In this document: piece by piece, positions 8,580-17,504 of the stretch
Layout of the letters: the number at the start of each line of letters is the position of its first letter
How positions within the stretch are numbered: position 1 is the first letter of the stretch
Source of the DNA: Microbacterium hydrocarbonoxydans
GTDB taxonomy: Bacteria; Actinomycetota; Actinomycetes; Actinomycetales; Microbacteriaceae
Assembly (NCBI RefSeq): GCF_900105205.1
Contig: NZ_FNSQ01000005.1
Span: 806,001 to 870,000, forward strand
DNA: 64,000 nt
Direction of reading: 5' to 3'
Notes under the pieces: model-generated
The model's input: the letters and a program-made list of their open reading frames with translations, nothing else
Database searches by the model: none
What the model was told of the DNA's origin: nothing
Position numbers and translations under genes: made by a program

Positions 8580-11026
8580 AGCGCACGGCATTCAACGATG
8601 GCTGGCAGTTCCGACCGAAGCAGAACCCGTTCGCCGAGCTCGGCGGACTCAGCACGCCGTACACGGACGTCACCCTCCCGCACGATGCCCTGATCCACGA
8701 GGATCGCGATCCCGACGGAGAAGGCGCCGTCGCGTACTTCCCCGCCGGCGCGTATCAGTACCGCAAGACGTTCACCCCACCCGCCGACCTCGCCGGCCAG
8801 CGGATCGTGCTGGAGTTCGAGGGCGTCTACCGCGACGCGACCGTGCACATCAACGGGGCCTTCGCCGGCCAGCGTCCCTACGGCTACTCCCGGTTCACCA
8901 TCGACGCCGACCGGTTCCTCCGCCCGGGCGAGGAGAACCTCATCGAAGTCGAATCGCGGCACGGCGGAGACTCCCGGTGGTACACCGGGGCGGGCATCTA
9001 CCGCGACGTCTGGCTCCACGTCGGACCGGCCGTCCACCTCCCGGTCGACGGAGTCCGGGTCAGCGCGACGGACATCGAACCGGACGGCGCCGTGGTCGAG
9101 GTCGACGTGATCGTCGCGAGCACGAGCAACCGTCACGAGACGGTCGACGTGGCCGTCAGCCTCACCGATGCCGCAGGAGCCACCGTCGCACGCGGCACCG
9201 TCCCGGTGACCGTCGACGTGAACGGACAGTCCCGCAGCAGGCAGCGGCTCTACCTACCCACACCGCAGCTCTGGAGCGCCGAGAGCCCGACTCTCTACTT
9301 CGCCGCGGTGGAGCTGATCGTCGACGCAACGCGCATCGACGATGCATCCGCAGCTTTCGGCATCCGCCGGCTCCAGGTCGACCCCGTGCACGGGCTGCGC
9401 GTGAACGGCGAGGTCGTGAAGCTGCGTGGGGCCTGCGTCCACCACGACAACGGGATCCTCGGGGCGGCGACGTTCGCCGACGCCGAGGAGCGGCGGGTGC
9501 GGCTGCTCAAAGAAGCCGGTTTCAATGCGATCCGCTCCTCGCACAACCCGATGAGCGTCGCCATGCTCGAGGCATGCGACCGGCTCGGTGTGTACGTGAT
9601 GGACGAGACCTTCGACATGTGGACCTCGACCAAGATGCCCCACGACTACTCCCTCCATTTCGCCGAGTGGTGGGAGCGCGACGTCGAATCGATGGTGGCG
9701 AAGGACTTCAACCACCCGTCCGTGATCATGTACTCCATCGGCAACGAGATCCCGGAGACCGGTTCGCCTGCGGGCGGACTCACGGGCCGCGCGCTCGCCG
9801 AGAAGGTGCGCGAACTCGACCCGACGCGGTACGTCACGAATGCGGTCAACGGGATGCTCGCGGTCATGGACGACATGAAGAAGCTCGCCGCGCAACGCGG
9901 AGACGAGGGCGGTGGCGATGCCGCCGGGATCAACACGCTCATGGCCGGCCCGGCGGAGTTCATGAACCAGATCGGCACCTCGCCGTTGGTCACGGAGAAG
10001 ACCGCCGAGTCCTTCGGCGTGCTCGACATCGCCGGCATGAACTACCTCGACGCCCGCTACGTGATGGACAAGGAGCTGTTCCCCCATCGCGTGATCGTCG
10101 GCACAGAGACGTTCCCCACGCGCATCGACCACAACTGGGCCCTCGTCACCGAGAACGCGCATGTCATCGGCGACTTCACCTGGACCGGGTTCGACTACCT
10201 CGGGGAGGTGGGGCTCGGCCGCGCCCACCACCTCGCCGAAGGCGAGACGCCGAGTCTCAGCGGACCGTATCCCTGGATCGCCGCCTGGTGCGGCGACCTG
10301 GACCTGATCGGCTCCCGCCGCCCCGCCTCGTTCTATCGGGAGATCATCTTCGGACTCCGCACCAGCCCGTACATCGCCGTGATCCGCCCGGGCAATGAGG
10401 ACAGGACGTTCTACGCGGGGCCCTGGACCTGGAGCGACAGCATCGGGAGCTGGACCTGGGCCGGTCACGAGGGAGCGCCGCTCGCGGTCGAGGTCTACAG
10501 CGATGCGGAAGAGGTCGAACTCGCACTCGACGGAGACGTGATCGGCACGGCCGCTGCGGGTGCCGAAAACCGCTTCAAGGCCGAGTTCACCGTCCCGTAC
10601 CGCCCGGGCACGCTGACCGCCACGGCCATCCGGCGTGGCGAACGCGCCGAGACGTTCTCCTTCACCAGCGCCGGCGACGCCGCCCGCCTCGCGACGAGAG
10701 TCGAGGACGGCACCTCGGAAGACCTGGTCTTCATCGAGATCGCCGTCGTCGATGCGGACGGACGGGTCACCACCAGCGCGGACCGGCTCATCGACGTTCG
10801 CGTGGACGGAGACGCCGTGCTCGCAGCAGTGGGCAGCGGGAATCCGGCCCCGATGGACTCCTATGACGGACCGGAGGCCCAGACGTTCGACGGAGTCGCG
10901 CTTGCCGTCGTCCGCCGGACAGGGCCTGGGGCGGTGACCGTGACGGTCTCCGCCGGCGATGTGATCGCGCCGGCGACCGTCCTACTCGAGGAACTGGATC
11001 ATCTCGGAGTGGCAGCCCGAACGTGA
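8576..11026 (+). CDS. Glycoside hydrolase family 2, probable beta-galactosidase
   Basis: 816 residues with the GH2 order: N-terminal jelly-roll sugar-binding domain (about 10-180), immunoglobulin-like domain (180-280), TIM barrel (280-600) and C-terminal beta domains. The acid/base glutamate is E391 in YSIGNEIPETG and the likely nucleophile E511 in IVGTETFPTR. No signal peptide, so it acts on imported substrate in the cytosol. Last gene of the LacI-controlled operon. GH2 also contains beta-glucuronidases and mannosidases, so beta-galactosidase is the family default rather than a proven specificity. Confidence 0.85.
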   Translation: MKRTAFNDGWQFRPKQNPFAELGGLSTPYTDVTLPHDALIHEDRDPDGEGAVAYFPAGAYQYRKTFTPPADLAGQRIVLEFEGVYRDATVHINGAFAGQRPYGYSRFTIDADRFLRPGEENLIEVESRHGGDSRWYTGAGIYRDVWLHVGPAVHLPVDGVRVSATDIEPDGAVVEVDVIVASTSNRHETVDVAVSLTDAAGATVARGTVPVTVDVNGQSRSRQRLYLPTPQLWSAESPTLYFAAVELIVDATRIDDASAAFGIRRLQVDPVHGLRVNGEVVKLRGACVHHDNGILGAATFADAEERRVRLLKEAGFNAIRSSHNPMSVAMLEACDRLGVYVMDETFDMWTSTKMPHDYSLHFAEWWERDVESMVAKDFNHPSVIMYSIGNEIPETGSPAGGLTGRALAEKVRELDPTRYVTNAVNGMLAVMDDMKKLAAQRGDEGGGDAAGINTLMAGPAEFMNQIGTSPLVTEKTAESFGVLDIAGMNYLDARYVMDKELFPHRVIVGTETFPTRIDHNWALVTENAHVIGDFTWTGFDYLGEVGLGRAHHLAEGETPSLSGPYPWIAAWCGDLDLIGSRRPASFYREIIFGLRTSPYIAVIRPGNEDRTFYAGPWTWSDSIGSWTWAGHEGAPLAVEVYSDAEEVELALDGDVIGTAAAGAENRFKAEFTVPYRPGTLTATAIRRGERAETFSFTSAGDAARLATRVEDGTSEDLVFIEIAVVDADGRVTTSADRLIDVRVDGDAVLAAVGSGNPAPMDSYDGPEAQTFDGVALAVVRRTGPGAVTVTVSAGDVIAPATVLLEELDHLGVAART

Positions 11027-11083
11027 GGCCAAGGCGCGGCTAAGGGGGGACGGATGGGGTCGCGGGCGCACGCGCGCGGCCGC

Positions 11084-11720
11084 TCAGGGCGCGATGGATC
11101 CCTTGGGCGATCGCCAGGGCGACCCTTCAGTGCATCGCCTTCCGAGCCAGTTGGCGGTGTCGTCGGGCTGCTCTGCCTGGATGAGGAGCGTGAGACCACC
11201 ATCGTCGTCGTGAGTGACGCCATCGGTGGCGGAGCCGATGGAGTATCGGCCGAAGTCGTTCGGGATGAAGAACTCGCCGGTGTCGTACATCGACAGGTTC
11301 CACAGCACGGAGACGGGAGGCAGCGCGCCCGGTTCGAACCTGAGCCGGTACTGCCGGTCACCCGTGAGCGGCTCTCCGTCGGCGTCGACGGTGGTCGACG
11401 GCTCGGACCAAGCCTCGGCGCGTCGCGTCCGAAAGGCTCTGCCACGCGAGACCCCCGCGCACGGTCAGACCGATCTGACGGAGCTGCACGACGAACGGAT
11501 CGGCGAAATCGACGGACGTGGAGAGGTACTGAGTCATGGCGAACCCCAGTCGCTCGAGCATCCGCAGCTCCTCAGGGGCAGCGGGTTCGAACGCGGCGAT
11601 GCCCTCCGACTGCGCCAGCCCCTCGTAATTCGCGCTGAGGCGCGCATCCTGGAAGACCGACAGTGGCAAACGGTCCGCCTCGCGGGCTGCCCGCGTTGCC
11701 GAGTACGTGGCGATGCTCAA
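11084..11720 (-). pseudogene. Degraded DUF1254/DUF1214 protein gene
   Basis: Two minus-strand frames together recall the end of a DUF1254/DUF1214 protein, but they do not join. The upstream part (11720 down to about 11420) ends in FADPFVVQLRQIGLTVRGG and AWQSLSDATRRGL, then degenerates. The downstream part, in another frame, reads TVDADGEPLTG, YRLRFEPG, then VLWNLSMYDTGEFF, GRYSIG and DDTANWLG, the DUF1214 signature. After NWL the expected hydrophobic tail is replaced by arginine-rich sequence ending at 11084. About 100 central residues and the N-terminal DUF1254 half are missing. At least one frameshift plus a deletion explain this. Confidence 0.65.
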
Positions 11721-11765
11721 CCGGGGTGAAACCCTTCACTGAGAACGTCATCGCCCGCCGTGGCG

Positions 11766-12350
11766 TCAGAGGTCGATTGGTCCGGGCGAGGGAACCACTG
11801 TCGGCAGTCCGCCGTCGAGGATTCGCTCGACCATGCCGATAGCGCGGTCGGTGAGGCCGTCACCGGGATAGAAGTCCTCGTAGTGCTCCTCGACCTCCGC
11901 CAGCGTGGTGAGGCTGCACAGGGCGAGCAGTTTGCGGATGTCGTCCACGTCGCGCCCCGGGCGATTGGCGCGGAGCTTCATGGCGAGGAGCGCCTCCTTC
12001 GAGGCGACTTGGACGACAACGCTGTCGCGGTCGTAGATCGTCTCCCACTCGACGGGTCGCCGCCCGAACGTGGGCACCGAGTCTGCGTTCTCCACCGCGA
12101 AGTTGAACCAGCCGGCGCTCCATCCTCGTCGATCCGCCACACGCTCGGCTGCGGCGAGGATGGCGTCATCGCTTCCGGGGTGAATGTGAAGAGAATCGAG
12201 GTCTCCAGTGGTGCGCCGGTCGAAGTACCTGATGACGAGCGCGGCACCGCCGACGAGGCGTATGCCCGCGACTTCACGGGCCTTGTGGAGCTCACCGACG
12301 AGGTCGCGGAGGCCGGAGATGATGTCGTCGCGATCGAGCGAGTCGCCCAT
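11766..12350 (-). CDS. AbiEii/AbiGii-like nucleotidyltransferase toxin
   Basis: 194 residues. The nucleotidyltransferase pattern is present: a glycine pair at 34-35 (RLVGGAALVIRYF) and two acidic residues D50 and D52 (RTTGDLD), then a basic patch (K118, K125) and RDVDDIRKLL at 134-143 typical of the AbiEii/DUF6036 group. The family is the toxin half of type IV-like toxin-antitoxin and abortive-infection modules. It starts one base inside the antitoxin stop (TGATG at 12348-12352), so the two are translationally coupled. Located in a small accessory patch next to a pseudogene. Confidence 0.7.
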   Translation of the reverse strand: MGDSLDRDDIISGLRDLVGELHKAREVAGIRLVGGAALVIRYFDRRTTGDLDSLHIHPGSDDAILAAAERVADRRGWSAGWFNFAVENADSVPTFGRRPVEWETIYDRDSVVVQVASKEALLAMKLRANRPGRDVDDIRKLLALCSLTTLAEVEEHYEDFYPGDGLTDRAIGMVERILDGGLPTVVPSPGPIDL

Positions 12351-12925
12351 CAGACGCTCGCCAGAGTGTCTCGCCAGACGAGGACGCCACGCTCGAGGAA
12401 CTCGGCGGGGACATCCTCGGGCGCCGGGATCGGGTCCGCAGGATCGACATCCAGGGTTCGAGGCGCCCGGAGCTGCCTGTTCGGAGCGTCAACCCATGCG
12501 GGAGAGGGGAGTCCCTCCTCGCTGAGACGAAGATCCACGAGTGCTGCAAGGGCCGCATCCCACGCGCGGTCACCAGTCGGCTCCGGCTCGGCGAGGCCGA
12601 GGACCCCGCGTACAAGGCCGTGTTCGGAGTCGAGGTTGTCACTCAACTGGATGAGCTCGCGAAGAGCACTGTACTTGTCGCCCGCACGCAGGTACCTACG
12701 GATCGCTGCGGCGATGGTCGCCGCGTCGTCCCGCCGCGTGGGTGCGGAATACAGTCGGTGGCCGGTGCCGCTGAGGAAGCGCTCGATGGTGCTGAACTCG
12801 GCCTCGCGACCGCTTTCGAATCGCGACACTCGGCCCTGGTCGACGTTGGTCCGTTGGGCGAGATCCTTCTGTGTGAGGCCGCGGCTCTTTCGAGCGGCGC
12901 GCAAGAGAACTGATGCGTTCGTCAT
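12350..12925 (-). CDS. XRE-family antitoxin/regulator of the AbiEii-like module
   Basis: 191 residues. A Cro/C1-type helix-turn-helix spans about residues 6-58 (ARKSRGLTQKDLAQRTNVDQ, then RVSRFESGR). The rest is an uncharacterised C-terminal domain that probably contacts the toxin. The start at 12925 is chosen because a strong GGAGG (complement of 12931-12936) stands 5 bases before it; an upstream ATG at 12958 lacks this. The order antitoxin then toxin, with a one-base overlap, fits a self-regulated module. The assignment as antitoxin is inference from gene order. Confidence 0.75.
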   Translation of the reverse strand: MTNASVLLRAARKSRGLTQKDLAQRTNVDQGRVSRFESGREAEFSTIERFLSGTGHRLYSAPTRRDDAATIAAAIRRYLRAGDKYSALRELIQLSDNLDSEHGLVRGVLGLAEPEPTGDRAWDAALAALVDLRLSEEGLPSPAWVDAPNRQLRAPRTLDVDPADPIPAPEDVPAEFLERGVLVWRDTLASV

Positions 12926-13050
12926 GTCGCCTCCTCTCAGAAATGTTTTCAGAGCCATATTCTATCGGGTTTCGAGGCCGAGCGGGACCGACGCAGTGGC
13001 GCGGCATCCTGAGGGGTCAGGCGACCGGCTCTGACGCTGCGGTCCCGCGC

Positions 13051-13704
13051 TCAGGCGCAGGACTCGTACGGCGGCTCGTCGAGGGTCGTCGCCGTCACTG
13101 CCCAGATGATGTCGGTCCCGGCGGTGTAGGTCAGGAAGACCGAACCGGCACCGTCCTCCGACTCGATCTCGAGGTACCGGCGATCGCCGACGCTCTCGAT
13201 CTCGGCCGCGTCGGGGTACGCGGCCAGCGCCTCATCCACCCGCGAACCGATGCCGATCCCTTCGCCGGTCACGGGGCCTGTGGTCGGCTTGCCTTCGAGG
13301 TCCTCGGGCGAGGCGGACACCTGCACGAGGTCGACCACCGCGGGGTCCTGTTCAGAGACTTCGGGGCGCTGGACGGTGAGCGTGTATCCGTCGGCCTCAA
13401 CGGTGGCGAGCCAGGGGCACGCTTCCACCGGAGTCGCCCCCGCAGCCGCGACGGCTTCGTCGTAGGGCATCCCCAGTTCCACGTCTCCGATGCCTGACGG
13501 ACTGGCGTCCGCCGTCGGAACGGAGGCGCTGGGCGACGGGCTCGGCGCGGGATCGGCGGATGCCGTCACCGTCTCCGTGACCGTCGGGGTCGGTGCAGGG
13601 GGTCCGGCGCAGCCGGCCAGGAGAGCCACGGCGGCGGCCATTCCGAACAGGGGCGAGAGGATGCGTGCACGGCGAGCGCGGGGTCGTCTGGTGTCGGTAT
13701 CCAT
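13051..13704 (-). CDS. Putative lipoprotein
   Basis: 217 residues. Arginine-rich N-terminus, hydrophobic stretch and lipobox LAGC with the lipidated cysteine at C32, followed by a proline/threonine/serine linker (about 33-70). The mature domain has two similar stretches (IGDVELGMPYDEAVAAAG and GIGIGSRVDEALAAYP), resembling small envelope proteins with a duplicated fold. Anchored on the outer face of the membrane. Function unknown. It stands alone between the XRE/toxin module and an MFS exporter. Confidence 0.7.
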   Translation of the reverse strand: MDTDTRRPRARRARILSPLFGMAAAVALLAGCAGPPAPTPTVTETVTASADPAPSPSPSASVPTADASPSGIGDVELGMPYDEAVAAAGATPVEACPWLATVEADGYTLTVQRPEVSEQDPAVVDLVQVSASPEDLEGKPTTGPVTGEGIGIGSRVDEALAAYPDAAEIESVGDRRYLEIESEDGAGSVFLTYTAGTDIIWAVTATTLDEPPYESCA

Positions 13705-13810
13705 GCTTCGACGCTAACGGTCGGCCCGAGCGCCGCTCGTCGATTCCCCAGGGATTCCCAGATGCCCTCGGCATCCAGGGCTGAAAGGCGTCGTCCCTGT
13801 CTGACTCTGC

Positions 13811-15445
13811 TCAGCGGTGGAGCCTGATGCTCCCGCGGGGCGGCGACGGCTCGGGGAAATAATGCTTCTCGCGGGGCTCGGCGTCGCTGTGCGCCAGGGC
13901 GGTCGCCTGGATCTCACGGTCACGCCCGGTCTGTCTCTGCGTCTGCTGCCGTCGATATTCTCCCCAGGAGGGGACCATGAAGGATTCGAGCAGCAGGTCC
14001 TCCTCCTCGCCGCTGCGCAGCAGCGTCCAGCGATACCCGCCGGTCCGCCGCCGGGAGCTCTCCACCAGACGCATGGATTCTCGGAACGCGTCGATGTCGT
14101 CGGGGCGCACGGTGTAGGCGATCTGCACGAGGACGGGCCCGTCGGTCGGCTGAGGCTCGAGGACGAGCGTCGGTGTGGGCCACGACAGCGAGACGGTCCG
14201 GTCGACGGTGCCGGTGCCCGGCAGCAGCGGCAACCACATCACACTGGCTGCGACGACGACCAGCAGCGCCGCCGCCACCGCCAGCGACGTCGCCGTGCCG
14301 ACGCCTCCGGCCAAGGCACCCCAGCCGAAGGACCCGACTGCCATCGTTCCCATGAAGACGAGGATGTAGATCGACGCTCCTCGCGACCGCACCCACTGCG
14401 GGAGGGTCAACTGGAGCGCGGCGTTGAGCACCGTGAGCGTGCCGATCCACGCGACTCCGGCCAGAACGAGAAGCAGCAGCAGGGGGACGAACGGCAGCCA
14501 CGCCGCGGCGAGAGTGCCGGCCGCGAACAGCAGAGCACTCACCGCGATCACCGTGTTGTCCGAGAACCTCTTCCGGGCGACGGGCAGAACGAAGATGCCG
14601 AGCACGGCGCCGGCACCGAGTGCACCGAGCAGGAAGCCGTATCCGCTGGCTGCGAGGTCGAGCCGCTTGGCGGTCACGGGAAGCAGCGCCCACAGCGCGC
14701 TGGCGGGCAGGGCGAAGAGAGCGGATCTCAGAAGGATGCGCCGCACGAGGTGGGCGGATGCGACGTACCGAACCCCTGCGCGCAGCGCGGCTGTGAAGGG
14801 CTCCCGGTCGTCGAGCCCGCTCTGCGGCGGCCGTCGCCACCACAGCAGTGCGATGACTGCTGCGACGAAGCTGAGCGCGTTGATGCCGAAGACCAGGGGA
14901 GCACCGAACAGCGAGAGCAGGACTCCGGCCAGCGCGGGTCCTACGGCGCGGGCTCCATTCACCGTGACGCCACCGAGCGCCGAGGACGCACCGATGAGCG
15001 GGCGGGGCACGAGTTCCGGCTGGATCGCCTGCCAGGCCGGGGACGTGAGGGTCGAGGTGATCCCGAGGAGGAACGTGAAGCCGAGGATCGTCCACGGAGT
15101 CAGATCGTTCAGGAAGGCGATGACGGTCAGCACTGCGGCGATCACCGCGCTCGCCGCCGACCCCCAGATCAGCAGTCTGCGGCGGTCGAGGGAATCCGCC
15201 AGGACCCCCGCGGGGAGGGAGAACAGCACCGCCGGGGCCAGACTCGCCGTCTGCACGAGGGCGATGATGGTCGCGCCGGCCGCGGCATCGACGAGGTACC
15301 ACTGCGCGCCGACGGTCTGCATCCAGGTGCCGATGTTGCTCCCCAGCTGCGCGAACCACAGCATCCGGAAAGCCGGGATGGCCAGAGGCGCCCAGGCGGA
15401 GACGGCGCCGGGTGTCGACGCATCGGCGGAGGAAGTCGCTGACAT
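13811..15445 (-). CDS. MFS exporter of the EntS/MFS_3 type with C-terminal cytosolic tail
   Basis: 544 residues. About 12 membrane segments in the first 410 residues; the start LAIPAFRMLWFAQLGSNIG with GTWMQTVGAQWY is characteristic of the MFS_3 (PF05977-like) family, which exports siderophores or drugs. From about residue 430 a soluble domain (VLVQIAYTVRPDDIDAF, then RTGGYRWTLLR) follows, as usual in this subfamily and reminiscent of an ABM ferredoxin-like fold. It has no partner genes to show the substrate. Confidence 0.75.
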   Translation of the reverse strand: MSATSSADASTPGAVSAWAPLAIPAFRMLWFAQLGSNIGTWMQTVGAQWYLVDAAAGATIIALVQTASLAPAVLFSLPAGVLADSLDRRRLLIWGSAASAVIAAVLTVIAFLNDLTPWTILGFTFLLGITSTLTSPAWQAIQPELVPRPLIGASSALGGVTVNGARAVGPALAGVLLSLFGAPLVFGINALSFVAAVIALLWWRRPPQSGLDDREPFTAALRAGVRYVASAHLVRRILLRSALFALPASALWALLPVTAKRLDLAASGYGFLLGALGAGAVLGIFVLPVARKRFSDNTVIAVSALLFAAGTLAAAWLPFVPLLLLLVLAGVAWIGTLTVLNAALQLTLPQWVRSRGASIYILVFMGTMAVGSFGWGALAGGVGTATSLAVAAALLVVVAASVMWLPLLPGTGTVDRTVSLSWPTPTLVLEPQPTDGPVLVQIAYTVRPDDIDAFRESMRLVESSRRRTGGYRWTLLRSGEEEDLLLESFMVPSWGEYRRQQTQRQTGRDREIQATALAHSDAEPREKHYFPEPSPPRGSIRLHR

Positions 15446-15505
15446 ATCCGGGCTGTCCTTCCTCAGGGCGTATCGGCCTGACGGCTCGATGCAGATCGTA
15501 CAACC

Positions 15506-15532
15506 GCCGATCGCTGTATGACGTCGATCGGC
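15506..15532. repeat. Short inverted repeat upstream of the MFS exporter
   Basis: GCCGATCG (15506-15513) and CGATCGGC (15525-15532) are perfect inverted arms around 11 bases, 60 bases before the start of the exporter at 15445. It could be a regulator site or a small hairpin. Confidence 0.4.
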
Positions 15533-15591
15533 CGATGGTCGACTCCGCGATCGAGCAGCGTCAGCCCCGGCATCCGTCCCCGAGCGACCGC

Positions 15592-15945
15592 CTAGTCGCT
15601 GTCGGCGTCGATCAGTTCGAGGAGTTTGCGCAGCTCGTCACGGATCTCGTCGTGGTCGTACTGCCCGGCACGGCTCTCGCCGGAGATCACTCCCGACCGA
15701 CGCACGGAGCGGAGATCGCCGAAGGGGAAGGAGTACGCCTTCTTCGTCTCGCGATTCTCGCTCTTGTCGATACCCAGGTGCCAATGGGAGAACTCGGTCC
15801 ACCCGTGCTGATCGATGAAGCGATTCTCGTCGTCTGCGCTGGGGGCCGCTTCCGACCAGTCGTCGCGCTCGTCGCGGACGACCTTGCCGTCGCGGACCAG
15901 GGAGCGAGCGTACTCGAGGGCGGGGCGATTCAGTTCGATAGCCAT
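15592..15945 (-). CDS. Small conserved hypothetical protein
   Basis: 117 residues, soluble, acidic and aromatic-rich (WTEFSHWHLGIDKSE, FPFGDLRSVRRSG). I recall similar unnamed actinobacterial proteins but no function. No signal peptide or membrane segment. Well-formed frame with typical codon use and a start about 66 bases from the NIPSNAP gene on the same strand. Confidence 0.6.
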   Translation of the reverse strand: MAIELNRPALEYARSLVRDGKVVRDERDDWSEAAPSADDENRFIDQHGWTEFSHWHLGIDKSENRETKKAYSFPFGDLRSVRRSGVISGESRAGQYDHDEIRDELRKLLELIDADSD

Positions 15946-16011
15946 GCGGAGACGCTAGGACCGGCGGCGGTGGCGCCGAACCCCCTTGACGCACCGCCGG
16001 GAGCGTCCTCG

Positions 16012-16329
16012 TCAGTCCGCGTCTGCGGAGAAGACGGGGCTGAGGAAGCGGCGCTCGTACCGACGGATGCACTGGGTCCTGCGCGCCAGCTCGAAGGCCT
16101 CCACGCATTCCGGATCGGTCTTCGACGCCGTGCGATAGACCTCGTAGTCGGCCAGCGAGGGGAACGTGAACAGCGCGAACGCTTCGTCGCTGTCGCCTTC
16201 GCTCGGCATGAAGTAGCCGTGGTGGGTTCCGCCGTGCTTCGCCACCAGTCGGATCCACGCCCGCCCGTACTCGGTGAAGTCTTCGAGCTTCTCGGGGTCG
16301 ATCTCGTAGCGCAGGTGAACGGTGATCAT
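16012..16329 (-). CDS. NIPSNAP-family protein
   Basis: 105 residues with the dimeric alpha/beta-barrel pattern of NIPSNAP/ABM-like proteins: ITVHLRYEIDPEKLEDFTEY at the start, GYFMPSEGD in the middle and PSLADYEVYR near 60-70. The ATG at 16329 is preferred over one at 16338 because GAGAAG then stands 9 bases before it. The biochemical role of bacterial NIPSNAP proteins is unsettled. It is a single gene next to a LacI regulator that reads the same way. Confidence 0.7.
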   Translation of the reverse strand: MITVHLRYEIDPEKLEDFTEYGRAWIRLVAKHGGTHHGYFMPSEGDSDEAFALFTFPSLADYEVYRTASKTDPECVEAFELARRTQCIRRYERRFLSPVFSADAD

Positions 16330-16354
16330 GGCGTTCATCTTCTCAGAGCGCGTC

Positions 16355-17368
16355 TCAGCTTTCCGTCACTGCGGGTCGCACGCGGGTGGAGTCGCGTGGC
16401 ACAAGAACCGCTTGGAGCTCTGGGCCCGCGCTGGGCGCTTCTCGCTCCTCGACCGCGCTGAGGGCGAGTTGAGCCAGATATCGTCCGAGCCCCATGGTGT
16501 TGAGTCTGATGGTGGAAAGGCGCGGCTCGAACATCGACGCGAGCGGAGTGTCGTCGTGCCCGATGATCGAGAGGTCTTCCGGCACGGCGACGCCATGTCG
16601 GAGAGCTGCTCCGACGAGGGTGCCGGCGACGTCGTCGTTGTAGGCGACGACTCCCGTCACTCCGGCTGCGCGCCATTCGTCGATCGCCTCCGTCGCTGAC
16701 TCGTCCGTGAGGTCGATGTCTCTGGAGGCAAGAGGGGGGAGCCCCAGGCTGCTCGCGGCCTCTCTCGTTCGCCGGCGTCGCAACGCGACGAGGTCGGAGA
16801 CCCGAGGGTCAGCGGAGCCTGCGAAGGCGATCGACCGGTGTCCGATGTCGAACAGGTGCTGGACCTGGAGCACGGGACCGTCCTCCGAATACTCGTTGTC
16901 TGCAGGTGATTCCGGATCGGGGATGAGTCGTGTCACCCCCGACGCGCGGATAGCCTCGGCCACGCCGGGCGCAAACTCCGTCATCGAGATGACGACATCC
17001 GGCTGAAGCGTCTCCCAGAGCGGTCGAGACTGGCCGGTCGGATGCGGAGTGTAGGTGATGAGTGCGTACCCGGCCTCGTCCAGAGCGAGCGAGGCTTCCT
17101 CGATGTTGCGACGCAGGCGAAAATCCAGCGGCCAGTCAGGCAGCACCAACAGCACGATGCGCGTGCGCCCGCTCGCGAGGGCACGCGCGGCGGTGTGCGG
17201 GCGGTAGCCCAGACGCTTGGCTTCATCGAGCACCCGCACCCGCGTTGCTTCAGAGATCGTCTGACCCGGGGTGTCGTTCAGCACGAAGCCGACCGTGGCT
17301 CGAGAGATCCCCAGTGAACGAGCGATGTCGGACGCCGTGACGCGGCGGGGGCTCGTGGTCGATGACAT
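16355..17368 (-). CDS. LacI-family regulator of the rhamnoside locus
   Basis: 337 residues. Helix-turn-helix at about 10-40 (TASDIARSLGISRATVGFVL), hinge, then sensor domain with the usual PDVVI and DDTPLASMFEPRLSTIR patterns. The start at 17368 is chosen because the HTH follows at once; the frame is open further upstream but that stretch contains its own operators and reads as non-coding. Divergent from the MFS-GH78-GH3-SDR operon and likely its repressor. Two palindromes lie in the spacer. Confidence 0.9.
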   Translation of the reverse strand: MSSTTSPRRVTASDIARSLGISRATVGFVLNDTPGQTISEATRVRVLDEAKRLGYRPHTAARALASGRTRIVLLVLPDWPLDFRLRRNIEEASLALDEAGYALITYTPHPTGQSRPLWETLQPDVVISMTEFAPGVAEAIRASGVTRLIPDPESPADNEYSEDGPVLQVQHLFDIGHRSIAFAGSADPRVSDLVALRRRRTREAASSLGLPPLASRDIDLTDESATEAIDEWRAAGVTGVVAYNDDVAGTLVGAALRHGVAVPEDLSIIGHDDTPLASMFEPRLSTIRLNTMGLGRYLAQLALSAVEEREAPSAGPELQAVLVPRDSTRVRPAVTES

Positions 17369-17388
17369 TCTCACGCCTCTCACTCGGG

Positions 17389-17406
17389 AACTTGCGCGCG
17401 CTAGCT
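17389..17406. promoter_or_regulatory. LacI-type operator site A
   Basis: AACTTGCGCGCGCTAGCT is a partial inverted repeat that closely matches site B (ACTAGCACGCGCTAGT) 43 bases away. It lies 21 bases before the regulator start, suited to autoregulation. Confidence 0.55.
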
Positions 17407-17431
17407 CCTCAATGTAGCATCGTCGACACCC

Positions 17432-17447
17432 ACTAGCACGCGCTAGT
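17432..17447. promoter_or_regulatory. LacI-type operator site B
   Basis: ACTAGC and GCTAGT are perfect inverted arms around ACGC, 57 bases before the transporter start. Together with site A it flanks the divergent promoter region. Confidence 0.65.
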
Positions 17448-17504
17448 TGCGGTCGACCTGCTGCGACGCGAGTGCGCCGCGACCATCCTGACAATGGAGT
17501 CCCC

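Noticed and set aside
12925..12958. Earlier ATG of the XRE gene
   Set aside because: The strong GGAGG fits only the start at 12925.
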